NCBI GenBank assembly: GCA_964428485.1 | Contig: CAYRYP010000016.1 | Coordinates: 1 to 22,390 of the forward strand | Length of the DNA stretch: 22,390 nt | Origin: CAZPAN01 sp964428485 | GTDB lineage: Bacteria; Actinomycetota; Coriobacteriia; Coriobacteriales; CADBOM01 | Reading direction: 5' to 3' | Translations under genes and position numbers: made by a program | The notes under the pieces: model-generated | What the model was told of the DNA's origin: nothing | The model's database searches: none | The model's input: only the letters and a program-made list of their open reading frames with translations | Shown: positions 7,138 through 14,655 of the stretch, one piece after another | Layout: each line of letters opens with the position of its first letter | Position numbering within the stretch: the first letter of the stretch is position 1

Positions 7138-7893
7138 TCAGTAGGTGAGAACGATCGCCACCGTGCCGTGCACGCACTCCACGCAGGCAGACCTGTCGAC
7201 CACCACATTCGACACACCCAATCCGGAGAGGCCTTCGAGCACTCCCCTTTCCTGCGGATAGAAAACCCCTTGCTGGTTGACCACGGTCCGTCCAAGACAG
7301 GCCATCACGCTGTACTCGTCATCGGGCAAAAGCCCCACGGAGGCAAGCTCGAGAGTCTGTCCCGCGCGCAAAAACACAATGGCGCAGTTGGAGTCCACGG
7401 CCATGGTCACGCACGCACTTCTCGCCATATCTCCGATAGCCGCCAGCTCGTGGTCGAGTCTGCCACCTGAAAAGCCAGTGACGGCGACCCTGCCGCTCTC
7501 CTTCGACGCCCGCTCTATCGCAAGCTGCAGATCGGTATCATCCTTGACCGGATTCACGCGAAGTGTCGGAATGCCGAGCTCGGCGATCCTTGCGATCATA
7601 TGCTCCGGTACCGAGTCCATGTCACCCACCACGATGTCGGGAACCCGCCCGGAGGCGAGCAGATAGCCGACCCCGAAGTCGGCAGCGACGACGAAACTTG
7701 ACATGTCAGCCAGCACGTCGACAAGCCCCTGATCGGTTCCCGTGGGACTCCCGTTGACGATGAGGGCGTCAAACATCGGGGATGCCAAAGAACCGCTGGC
7801 TTCTGTAGCAGCGGAGTTCCTATATCGAAGCGCATCGAGCAGCCTTTCCTTCAACCCCTTTGCACCCAAGCCTCTGTTCACGGCTTCTGCCAC
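7138..7893 (-). CDS. thiN: Thiamine pyrophosphokinase
   Basis: The protein makes thiamine diphosphate from thiamine and ATP in the cytoplasm. The family motifs are clear: AADFGVGYLLASG (residues 70-82), DIVVGDMDS (86-94), KDDTDLQLAIERA (about 117-129), and a glycine-rich GFSGGRLDHELA loop. A C-terminal beta domain follows. The protein is 251 residues, longer than most (about 210-220), because of a roughly 40-residue N-terminal extension of basic and helical character. That extension is supported by a GTG start at 7893 with AGAGG eight bases before it; the internal Met40 has no ribosome site. No thiamine riboswitch is visible upstream. It converges on the EFR1 gene and is divergent from the ene-reductase. 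Confidence 0.9.
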   Translation of the reverse strand: MAEAVNRGLGAKGLKERLLDALRYRNSAATEASGSLASPMFDALIVNGSPTGTDQGLVDVLADMSSFVVAADFGVGYLLASGRVPDIVVGDMDSVPEHMIARIAELGIPTLRVNPVKDDTDLQLAIERASKESGRVAVTGFSGGRLDHELAAIGDMARSACVTMAVDSNCAIVFLRAGQTLELASVGLLPDDEYSVMACLGRTVVNQQGVFYPQERGVLEGLSGLGVSNVVVDRSACVECVHGTVAIVLTY

Positions 7894-8016
7894 GTCAATT
7901 TCCTCTCCGGTCTAATCCTTCGACCACACTTGGAGCCAAAAGATTCAGAAAACCCCTTGTAAAAGGCGATTTTGCATATCGAAATGCCTGTTACTGTAGC
8001 GCTTGCCTAGCATGCG

Positions 8017-8029
8017 TTGAACAGTTCAA
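8017..8029. repeat. Inverted repeat TTGAACAGTTCAA upstream of the ene-reductase
   Basis: Five-base arms TTGAA/TTCAA flank CAG, giving a 13-base dyad. It overlaps the putative -35 box (TTGAAC) of the following gene, a usual place for an operator. The regulator is unknown. Confidence 0.35.
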
Positions 8030-8045
8030 AAGTACACTGTATCTG
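8017..8045 (+). promoter_or_regulatory. Possible promoter of the ene-reductase gene
   Basis: TTGAAC (8017-8022) and TATCTG (8040-8045) are 17 bases apart. The -10 box is only a fair match. A start near 8052 would leave a leader of about 70 bases to the ATG at 8120. Confidence 0.4.
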
Positions 8046-8119
8046 AAGCTACTCAAATTTTGGCCGTTATCTTGACAAGGCGACAGGGGGAATGTCGTCT
8101 GGAAGGAGGAGGACAGGCA

Positions 8120-10129
8120 ATGGGCTCTAGCTACAAGCACGTCTTCAAACCAATCGAGATCAGGGGTATCGACTTCAAAAACAGAGTAGTGCTGGCCCCA
8201 CCATCTGCAAACCACACCAACACCGACCATATGATCACCCATGAATTCGTCGACTGGTTCAGACAGTTCGCCCGCGGAGGGGTGTGCACCATCTACTCCG
8301 GAAACGCCTCCATCGACATCACAGAATGCAAGGACGAAGAGACCCAGCTCGACCTCAGCAACGAGAACTGCGTGCTGCCGCTGTCGTGGTACGCCGAGAT
8401 GGCCAAGGAGTACGACTGCCACGCATCACTCGAGATCAACCACAACGGCCACGACACCGCCCCGGAGGTCATCGGACGCGCACCGTTCTCGTCCTCCTCG
8501 ATCATCTCCTCCTCGGAGATCAGTAGGGCGCACAGGCTTGGGCGTGACCCGATTGCCCCGATAGCGATGGACCAAGCCAAGATCGACGAGACCGTCGAAA
8601 AGTACGGCGAGGCGGCCCGCAGGATGAAGAAGGCGGGGATGGACATCGTGCTGGTGCATGGAGGCCACGGCAACCTGATCTCGCAGTTCACCTCACCTCT
8701 CTACAACGACAGGACCGACAAGTATGGCGGCAGCACCGCCAACAGGGCCCGCTTTGCGCTGGAGGTATTGGACTGCATCAGGCAGAAATGCGGCGATGAC
8801 TTCGTGATCGAATACAGGATCTCCGCCGACGAGATCGCACCGAAGGGAATGCACTTCCCCGAGACGCTGGAGCTCATAGGAATGCTCAAAGAAAAGGCGG
8901 ATATCTTCAACATCTCCGCTGGCCTGCACAGCGACTTCGACATGAATTACTACGACAACTGGTGCCAGAACTACATGATGCCGCGCGCGTTCAACGCGCA
9001 CTACGCCAAGGCCGTCAAGGAGACCCATCCCGACACGCTGGTGACCGCGGTTGGCTCCATCACCAGCATTGAGCTCGCCGAGCACATCATATCCGAGGGC
9101 TGGGCGGACTTCACCGCCATGTGCAGGCCGCTGATGGCCGATCCTGACATGCCTAGGAAGTATGCTGAGGATAGGCCCGAGGATCACAGGCCGTGCCTCA
9201 GGTGTGACCAGTGCACCCCCAGGTTGCTGATGCCTAGGGTCCTGAACTGCGCGGTCAACCCCATATGCGGCATGACCACCGACCTTCCCGACGGGCAGGT
9301 TCCCAAGGCCGAGGTCAAGAAGCGTTGCGCTGTTGTGGGCGGCGGCCCCGCTGGCATCGTCGCAGCGATCACCCTTTGCAAGCGCGGCCATGACGTGGTC
9401 CTGTACGAGAAAAGCGACCACCTTGGCGGAATGCTGATCCCCGCCACAGCCGCCGAGTACAAGATCGACCTCGCCGCGTATGTGAAGTACCTGCTCGGCC
9501 AGGTGGATAAGTACCCGATCGATGTGAGGCTGAACACCGAAGCCAACGCCGAGCTGCTCGACTCCGAGGGCTACGACGCCATCATCCTGGCACTCGGGTC
9601 CACCCCGATCGTCCCCGACATCCCCGGACTCGACGGGCCCAACGTGGCATGGGTGCCCGACGGGGAGAATGGCACGCTCGACGTGGGGGACAAGATCGTC
9701 ATCCTCGGCGCCGGCAGGACCTCGTTCGAGGCGGCGTTCGGGTTCAGACTCAAGGACAAAGACGTCACCATCATCGCCAGGGGCGACGAGGAGCACGTCA
9801 GGAACAAGCTCCTGCGCGACGGTGGCTCCAAGGCCCAGAAGGTCTACAGGAACGCGATGACAAAGGGAACCAAGGTGCTATTCTCCACCAATATCGAGAG
9901 CGTCTGTAACGAAGGCGTTTGGTGCACCGACTCCGAGGGCAACAGGTTCCTGGTAGAGGGAGACTCTGTGCTCCACGCGTTCGGCACCAAGAGGAACTTC
10001 GATGAAGCTGTGACGATGCGCCACTGCGCACCCGAGACCGACGTGAGGATCGTGGGCGACTGCAAAAAGGTCGGCGGCAACATCTCCGCCGCCGTCAACG
10101 GCGGCTTCCAGGCGGCCCTTCGCATCTAG
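8120..10129 (+). CDS. NADH:flavin oxidoreductase / ene-reductase with Fe-S and FAD domains
   Basis: A 669-residue enzyme with the build of 2,4-dienoyl-CoA reductase and clostridial enoate reductases. An FMN-binding TIM barrel (residues ~5-350) contains the family stretch SPLYNDRTDKYGGS. A cysteine cluster CLRCDQC plus a Cys 12 residues later (about 359-377) would bind one [4Fe-4S]. A Rossmann domain VVGGGPAG (near 406) and a second nucleotide-binding turn GAGRTSFE (near 528) would bind FAD and NAD(P)H. It should reduce an activated C=C bond in the cytoplasm. The barrel segment usually written HG-AHG-Y here reads HGGHGN, so the usual proton-donor Tyr position appears to be Asn; the substrate may differ. 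The ATG at 8120 is chosen over an upstream frame extension because GGAGGAGG precedes it. A bidirectional terminator follows. Confidence 0.92.
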   Translation: MGSSYKHVFKPIEIRGIDFKNRVVLAPPSANHTNTDHMITHEFVDWFRQFARGGVCTIYSGNASIDITECKDEETQLDLSNENCVLPLSWYAEMAKEYDCHASLEINHNGHDTAPEVIGRAPFSSSSIISSSEISRAHRLGRDPIAPIAMDQAKIDETVEKYGEAARRMKKAGMDIVLVHGGHGNLISQFTSPLYNDRTDKYGGSTANRARFALEVLDCIRQKCGDDFVIEYRISADEIAPKGMHFPETLELIGMLKEKADIFNISAGLHSDFDMNYYDNWCQNYMMPRAFNAHYAKAVKETHPDTLVTAVGSITSIELAEHIISEGWADFTAMCRPLMADPDMPRKYAEDRPEDHRPCLRCDQCTPRLLMPRVLNCAVNPICGMTTDLPDGQVPKAEVKKRCAVVGGGPAGIVAAITLCKRGHDVVLYEKSDHLGGMLIPATAAEYKIDLAAYVKYLLGQVDKYPIDVRLNTEANAELLDSEGYDAIILALGSTPIVPDIPGLDGPNVAWVPDGENGTLDVGDKIVILGAGRTSFEAAFGFRLKDKDVTIIARGDEEHVRNKLLRDGGSKAQKVYRNAMTKGTKVLFSTNIESVCNEGVWCTDSEGNRFLVEGDSVLHAFGTKRNFDEAVTMRHCAPETDVRIVGDCKKVGGNISAAVNGGFQAALRI

Positions 10130-10156
10130 CGCAAGACCGATTCTTGCGGCGGGCGC

Positions 10157-10203
10157 AAAAGGAGGGGGCGATGCGAGACCACCTCACACCGCCCCCTCCT
10201 TTT
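10157..10203. terminator. Bidirectional intrinsic terminator between the ene-reductase and buk
   Basis: AAAAGGAGGGGGCG (10157-10170) and its exact complement (10190-10203) form a 14-bp stem with a 19-base loop. The A-run on one side and T-run on the other let it act on both strands. It serves the plus-strand ene-reductase and the minus-strand butyrate kinase cassette. A smaller hairpin, CGCAAGA/TCTTGCG at 10130-10148, begins right at the ene-reductase stop. Confidence 0.9.
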
Positions 10204-10228
10204 GAGGATATCGAACGTTGGAGAAGGG

Positions 10229-11347
10229 CTACTTGAGCTCTTCGACGCCCTCCCAGCAGGGCTTGCCAGGATAGATCTTGGCCTCCTCCTCGCCACGCTT
10301 AACGCGCAGCGGACCGGCTGCAAGGGCCTCCATCTCGAACTCGCCGGGCATAGCGGTAGTCTCGGCAATCCAATCGACGTACTCAGAGAGGGTCTCGACC
10401 AGGTAGTCGCTGTAGGCCATACCACCGGTGAAGATGATGCCGTCAACCTTGCCCTTGAGCACAGCAGCACACTCGCCGATGCTCTTGGCGATCTGGTAGA
10501 TCATCGCATCGTAGACCTTCTTGGCGTAGGTGTCGCCATCATCGATCATCTTCTCCACCTCGCGAGCATCGGAGGTTCCAAGATGGTCTACGAAGCCGCC
10601 GTTTTTGGTGAGACGCTCCTTGATGGCCTTCGGGTCGGCACCGTCAGCGGTGAGCATGCTGTAGACCTCAATGGTGGGCAGGCTGCCGGCACGGGTCGGG
10701 GTCATCGGACCTTCGCCACGGATGATATCGTTGGAGTCTACCATCCTTCCCTGCTTGTGAGCGGTTACAGAGACGCCACCTCCGATGTGGGCGATAATCA
10801 GGTTGGACTCGTCGTATTTAATCCCCTTGGAGGCGCAGTAGCGCAGCGCGATCTCCTTTTGGTTCAAGGCGTGGATGTGGCTCGCGCGGTATACGCCCTT
10901 AAGCCCGGTGAAGCGGGCGATCTCATCGAATTCGTCGGTGTCGGGGGCGTTGACAATGTATGCGTCCCCACCGTACTGCTTGATCAGCTTGTATGCGATC
11001 TGCGAGGCTAGCTGGGCGGGATGCACCCCTGGAATCCCCTTAGAGGCATGATCCACCAGAAGGTCGGTGACCACGTAGGTGCCACCCGGGATCTGATGAA
11101 GCCCACCGCCACGTCCGGAGAAGATGTCGATGTCCTCGAGGGAGACCCCAGCCTCCTCGACGGCCTCGATCACCATCTGCTCGCGGTAATCCAGCTGATC
11201 CTGAACCTCGGCGAACTCGGCCAGCTTGGAGGCATCGTGCGAGATGTTCTTGTGGAAGATCTCCTTGTCATTGTCGAACAGGGCGATCTTAGTGGAGGTT
11301 GATCCAGGGTTGATGGCGAGGATCTTGTAAACCTTCTCGTCTGCCAT
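10229..11347 (-). CDS. buk: Butyrate kinase
   Basis: An acetate/butyrate-kinase-family enzyme (ASKHA fold) that transfers phosphate from butyryl phosphate to ADP, yielding the acid and ATP in the cytoplasm. The N-terminal phosphate motif AINPGSTSTKIALFD, GRGGGLHQIPGGTY near residue 80, HIGGGVSV near 190 and FTGGMAYS near 305 are typical. The length of 372 residues is close to the family norm. The ATG at 11347 has AGGAGA nine bases upstream. It is the last gene of the cassette, 44 bases behind ptb, and ends at a strong terminator. Branched or other short-chain acyl phosphates are possible substrates, since enzymes of this group are not strictly butyrate-specific. Confidence 0.95.
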   Translation of the reverse strand: MADEKVYKILAINPGSTSTKIALFDNDKEIFHKNISHDASKLAEFAEVQDQLDYREQMVIEAVEEAGVSLEDIDIFSGRGGGLHQIPGGTYVVTDLLVDHASKGIPGVHPAQLASQIAYKLIKQYGGDAYIVNAPDTDEFDEIARFTGLKGVYRASHIHALNQKEIALRYCASKGIKYDESNLIIAHIGGGVSVTAHKQGRMVDSNDIIRGEGPMTPTRAGSLPTIEVYSMLTADGADPKAIKERLTKNGGFVDHLGTSDAREVEKMIDDGDTYAKKVYDAMIYQIAKSIGECAAVLKGKVDGIIFTGGMAYSDYLVETLSEYVDWIAETTAMPGEFEMEALAAGPLRVKRGEEEAKIYPGKPCWEGVEELK

Positions 11348-11391
11348 TTAACGATTCTCCTTTCAGGGCGCGACTATGTGGCCCGAGTCGA

Positions 11392-12300
11392 TTAGTAATT
11401 CTGACCAGCGTAGGCGGCAAGCGTAATAGAGTAGAACTTGTCCGAAGCCTTGGCGGAACGGGAGGTGAGTACAAGTGGGCACCTGGCGCCAACGATTGTT
11501 CCAGCGGTGGGACTGTTGGCAAGATCGGTGAGGCACTTAACGAGAACGTTTCCACAGACGATGTCCGGCACGAGCAGAAGGTCCGCATCGCCTGCCACGG
11601 GACTCTCGTAGCCTTTAACCTTGGATGCTTCGGGAATCATCGCAAGGTCGAAGGAGATAGGTCCCTCGACGATGCAGCCGGTGATCTCGCCATTTGCGTT
11701 CATGGTCTTGAGAGCGTCGCCGTCGACGGCATCCGGCATCTTCGGGTTAAGGGTCTCGACTGCGGAGAGGCAGGCGACCTTCGGGGTCTCCACACCGATG
11801 GCATGCAGAATATCGACCGCATTCTCGATGATGTTCTTCTTGCCCTGTAGGTCGGGATAGGTGTTCAGACCCATGTCGGAGACCGCGAACATCTTATGGT
11901 AGGTTGGGACCTCATAGAATCCGACGAGGGAAAGGACCTTGCGGCGCTTCATATCGTCGTCCTTGACGACGGCACGCATGAAGTCGCCGGTTTGAAGCTT
12001 GCCCTTCATCATAGCGGCTGCCTTGCCGGACTTGATCATGTCGGTGGCCTTTACGAGGCATTCCTGGACATCGCTACCGGAGATGATCTCGTAGTCTCCG
12101 GGGTTTTCTCCCAGATCCTTGAGAATCTTGGAGATCTCGTCGGCATCGCCGATCAAGATTGGGGAGACGATGTTCTCCTTGGTGGCCTCAACGACGGACT
12201 CAAGGGTGTGCTCGTCCTGAGCCATAACGATGGCAAGCTTGGTCTTTTCGGGCATCTTGCGAGCAGCCTCAACAAGCTCATCAAAAGTACTGATGCTCAT
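11392..12300 (-). CDS. ptb: Phosphate butyryltransferase
   Basis: A 302-residue member of the phosphate acetyl/butyryltransferase family. It exchanges CoA for phosphate on a short-chain acyl-CoA. Family features include IVMAQDEHTLESV near the N-terminus, SPILIGDADEI, MMKGKLQTGDFMRAV in the middle, and LLVPDIVCGNVLVKCL with the phosphate-binding VGARCPLVLTSR near the C-terminus. The ATG at 12300 is preceded by AAGGAGAAAG. It sits between the CoA-acylating aldehyde dehydrogenase and buk on the same strand, so acyl-CoA made by the first enzyme would be its natural substrate. Phosphotransacetylase is a less likely name, because of the adjacent butyrate kinase and the sequence pattern. Confidence 0.94.
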   Translation of the reverse strand: MSISTFDELVEAARKMPEKTKLAIVMAQDEHTLESVVEATKENIVSPILIGDADEISKILKDLGENPGDYEIISGSDVQECLVKATDMIKSGKAAAMMKGKLQTGDFMRAVVKDDDMKRRKVLSLVGFYEVPTYHKMFAVSDMGLNTYPDLQGKKNIIENAVDILHAIGVETPKVACLSAVETLNPKMPDAVDGDALKTMNANGEITGCIVEGPISFDLAMIPEASKVKGYESPVAGDADLLLVPDIVCGNVLVKCLTDLANSPTAGTIVGARCPLVLTSRSAKASDKFYSITLAAYAGQNY

Positions 12301-12373
12301 CTTGTCTTTCTCCTTGTGCTAAAGGCGCAGTCACCCCCGAAGCATCCGGAGGCGATAGCCCCGACTACATGAA

Positions 12374-12407
12374 GGGATCACCAGAACCTGAAGGCCCCGG
12401 TGATCCC
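12374..12407 (-). other. Stem-loop between the aldehyde dehydrogenase and ptb genes
   Basis: GGGATCACC (12374-12382) and GGTGATCCC (12399-12407) form a perfect 9-bp stem with a 16-base loop in the 174-base spacer. There is no T-run after it in the minus direction, so it may be an RNA processing or stabilising element that sets different levels of the upstream and downstream genes, or a weak terminator. Confidence 0.45.
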
Positions 12408-12474
12408 ATTGGTTGTACCCTAGTTCAGCAGGTAATCGACACCGCTCTTCTGTCAGCTTCCAATTCGGAGGCTT

Positions 12475-13887
12475 TTAGAGCAGGTAGTTCATGCCGTCCG
12501 CCATGCAGTAGCGACGACGACGCACGAAGCTCTGCGGGCCAGTCACGCCCTCGCCGGTCGGGGTCGCAATGGTCGGGGAGTTGGTGCCCGATCCACCCAG
12601 TCCAAAGGCCGCCATGGTGCCTCCGTTCTGGACGAAGATCGTGGTGTTGACCGCCTTGCCGAACTTGGTGACCCTGTAGGGGTTGAGCGACCAGATCGAA
12701 GCGGAATGCCAATTGCCATGCTCTGCAGGCACCGCCCACTCGAACGCCTGATCAAAGTCCTTGCAGCGAACGATCGGAATGACGGGCTGCATCTGCTCGG
12801 TCTGAACCAGCGGATCGTCCACGTTGGCCTCGAAGATGATCAGGCGAGGATCGCCCTCTACCTTGATGCCCGCGGCCTCGGCGATGACGTTGGCCATCTT
12901 GCCGACCCACTGCTTGTTGGCTGCATACTCGCCATCGTCGGTCTTGACGAGGCAGGTCTCGGTGAGCTTGTCAGCCTCTTCACGAGTGGCGACATAGCAA
13001 CCAAGGGCCTCGAGCTCCTTCATCAGATCATCGAAGATCGCGTCAACTGCGAAGATCTCCTTCTCCGCGATGCAGAGCAGGTTGTTGTCGAAGGAAGCGG
13101 AGCCGAGCAAGCCAGCGGCAGCCTTCTTGATATCGGCAGTCTCGTCAACGATCGAGGGGGGATTTCCGGGACCGGCAGCGATGATCTTCTTGCCCGAGCT
13201 CATCAGAGTCTTGACCATCGCAGGGCCACCGGTGCCCACGATCAGCTTGACGTATTTATGGGCCATAATCTCGTCGAGGGTCTCCATAGTGGGCACGGTG
13301 GGAGCAGTGAGCAGGTTGTTGGGACCGCCGGCCTCGACAACCGCCTGATTGACGAGCTGGATCGTGCGGGAGGTGATTCCCGTTGCAGCGGGATGCGCGT
13401 TGAAGACAAGGGAGTTTCCACCGGCAATGCAGGAAATTCCATTCCCAAGCGGAGTTGCCACGGGATTGGTGACCGGAGTAATGGCACCGACAACTCCGTA
13501 CGGAGCCCAGTACTCAACGGTTAGACCCTGATCGCTAGCATACATATTGGTTGGGATGGCCTCGGTGCCCTGACCCAGCATGAGAGCGCCAGTGTTCTTT
13601 GCGATCTTGTCCTCGACGCGACCGTAGCCGGTCTCATCGAACTCCTGCTGCGAGAGCTCCTCGATCAGCGGGAGACACTTGTCACGGATAGCCTGGATAA
13701 ACCTGTCTCGATCGTCAACCGAGTAGTTCTCAACGAGATCACGATGAGCAGCATAGGCNNNNNNNNNNNNNNNNNNNNNNNNNNNNNNNNNNNNNNNNNN
13801 NNNNNNNNNNNNNNNNNNNNNNNNNNNNNNNNNNNNNNNNNNNNNNNNNNNNNNNNNNGCAGATAACTTGAAATCAAAAAACTGCAT
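12475..13887 (-). CDS. CoA-acylating aldehyde dehydrogenase (EutE/Bld-like), interrupted by an assembly gap
   Basis: The readable 428 residues after the gap match the acylating aldehyde dehydrogenases that convert an aldehyde, NAD+ and CoA to acyl-CoA and NADH. Visible motifs are ETGYGRVEDKIAKN, APYGVVGAITPVTNP, GNSLVFNAHPAA, VGTGGPAMVKTLM, AAGPGNPPSIVDETAD, the catalytic SFDNNLLCIAEKE (Cys 272 in nominal numbering) and TPTGEGVTGPQSFVRRRRY. The 100-N block removes most of the first 45 or so residues. The ATG at 13887 (MQFFDFKLS) lies beyond the gap, and its frame relation is not proven because the gap length is a placeholder. Its ribosome site is weak. The gene precedes ptb and buk. Substrate is unknown: acetaldehyde, butyraldehyde or a branched aldehyde are all possible. 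No microcompartment shell gene is in view. Confidence 0.88.
   Translation of the reverse strand: MQFFDFKLSXXXXXXXXXXXXXXXXXXXXXXXXXXXXXXXXXXAYAAHRDLVENYSVDDRDRFIQAIRDKCLPLIEELSQQEFDETGYGRVEDKIAKNTGALMLGQGTEAIPTNMYASDQGLTVEYWAPYGVVGAITPVTNPVATPLGNGISCIAGGNSLVFNAHPAATGITSRTIQLVNQAVVEAGGPNNLLTAPTVPTMETLDEIMAHKYVKLIVGTGGPAMVKTLMSSGKKIIAAGPGNPPSIVDETADIKKAAAGLLGSASFDNNLLCIAEKEIFAVDAIFDDLMKELEALGCYVATREEADKLTETCLVKTDDGEYAANKQWVGKMANVIAEAAGIKVEGDPRLIIFEANVDDPLVQTEQMQPVIPIVRCKDFDQAFEWAVPAEHGNWHSASIWSLNPYRVTKFGKAVNTTIFVQNGGTMAAFGLGGSGTNSPTIATPTGEGVTGPQSFVRRRRYCMADGMNYLL
13759..13858. other. Assembly gap of exactly 100 N
   Basis: A run of 100 undetermined bases, the usual placeholder for a gap of unknown size. 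It falls within the 5' end of the aldehyde dehydrogenase gene. The join between the two sides, the true N-terminus and any promoter in this region are unresolved. Confidence 0.98.
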
Positions 13888-13935
13888 GGTGTCTTACCAG
13901 CGACTCGGCGATGGTGGGTACGGAGGTGCTCCTCG

Positions 13936-14607
13936 ATGGAACGACATGATTTCGAATCAGATGATTCGGCAAGTAAATCTGGCGTAGTACCCATTGCCCA
14001 CGCGGCCTACCCGATGGCGCCCAGGTGGAGGCCAGGCTTTGCCAACGTGGTGCTCGTCGGGATGCCGGGTGCCGGTAAGTCGACTCTGGGAGTGGTGCTC
14101 GCAAAGCGAATGAACCTATCGTTTCTCGACACCGACCTGCTAATCCAGCAGCACCAAGGCACTACCCTGCAAGCAATTATCGACGAGCGTGGAACTAGCG
14201 GTTTCCTCGAGGTGGAAGGATCGATACTCTCGGGTATCGAGTGCGCCCGCACGGTCATATCCACCGGCGGTTCGGCGATCTACTCCGAGGAAGCGATGGA
14301 CAACCTGGGCGCATCCGGGCCAATCGTCTACCTGAAGGTCTCGTTCGCCGAGCTTAGGCGCAGGCTCGGCGACCTGGATGAACGGGGGGTGGTGTTCCCG
14401 GACGGGCGAAGCGGGGGTTTGCGCGAGCTCTACGACGACCGCACGCCCCTCTACGAGAGCAGGGCAGACCTGGTGATAAACGTCGACAACCTGGACATCA
14501 CCACATCCGTGAGACTTGTGGCCGAACGGCTGGAGCTGATAGATCCGGAGTCGTTCTGCTCCGTAGGCAGAAAACGAGGCGGATCGCCCGACGGAAGCCC
14601 AACCTAG
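13936..14607 (+). CDS. Shikimate-kinase-like P-loop kinase with altered substrate site
   Basis: A 223-residue protein of the AroK fold. GMPGAGKST (residues 42-50) is the Walker A loop, and DTD (65-67) matches the Mg/shikimate-contacting Asp region. STGGSAIYS (109-117) corresponds to the GGG shikimate loop, but with Ser in the third place. DDRTPLYESRADLVI corresponds to the conserved R-x-P-LY helix. The Arg that binds the shikimate carboxylate (FRxxE in authentic enzymes) is Leu91 in FLEVE here. With about 35 extra residues at the N-terminus and 25 at the C-terminus, it may act on a different alcohol or be a paralogue. No other aromatic pathway gene is adjacent. The ATG has GGAGGTG seven bases upstream. 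It may be annotated as aroK by homology. Confidence 0.82.
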   Translation: MERHDFESDDSASKSGVVPIAHAAYPMAPRWRPGFANVVLVGMPGAGKSTLGVVLAKRMNLSFLDTDLLIQQHQGTTLQAIIDERGTSGFLEVEGSILSGIECARTVISTGGSAIYSEEAMDNLGASGPIVYLKVSFAELRRRLGDLDERGVVFPDGRSGGLRELYDDRTPLYESRADLVINVDNLDITTSVRLVAERLELIDPESFCSVGRKRGGSPDGSPT

Positions 14608-14655
14608 GATCCCTGTCCGGCGAAGGCTCTCAGGCGGCCCTGGCTACGAGACTCC

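Noticed and set aside
7894..8119. Thiamine diphosphate riboswitch near thiN
   Set aside because: I looked for the conserved CUGAGA and related elements in the upstream region and did not see a convincing set.
8693..9796. Long 367-codon open frame antisense to the ene-reductase
   Set aside because: It lies wholly inside a well-supported gene, has no ribosome site, and its composition matches a shadow of GC-rich codons.
12706..13524. 272-codon plus-strand frame opposite the aldehyde dehydrogenase
   Set aside because: The opposite strand carries a clear family match over the same bases; no motif or start signal was seen.
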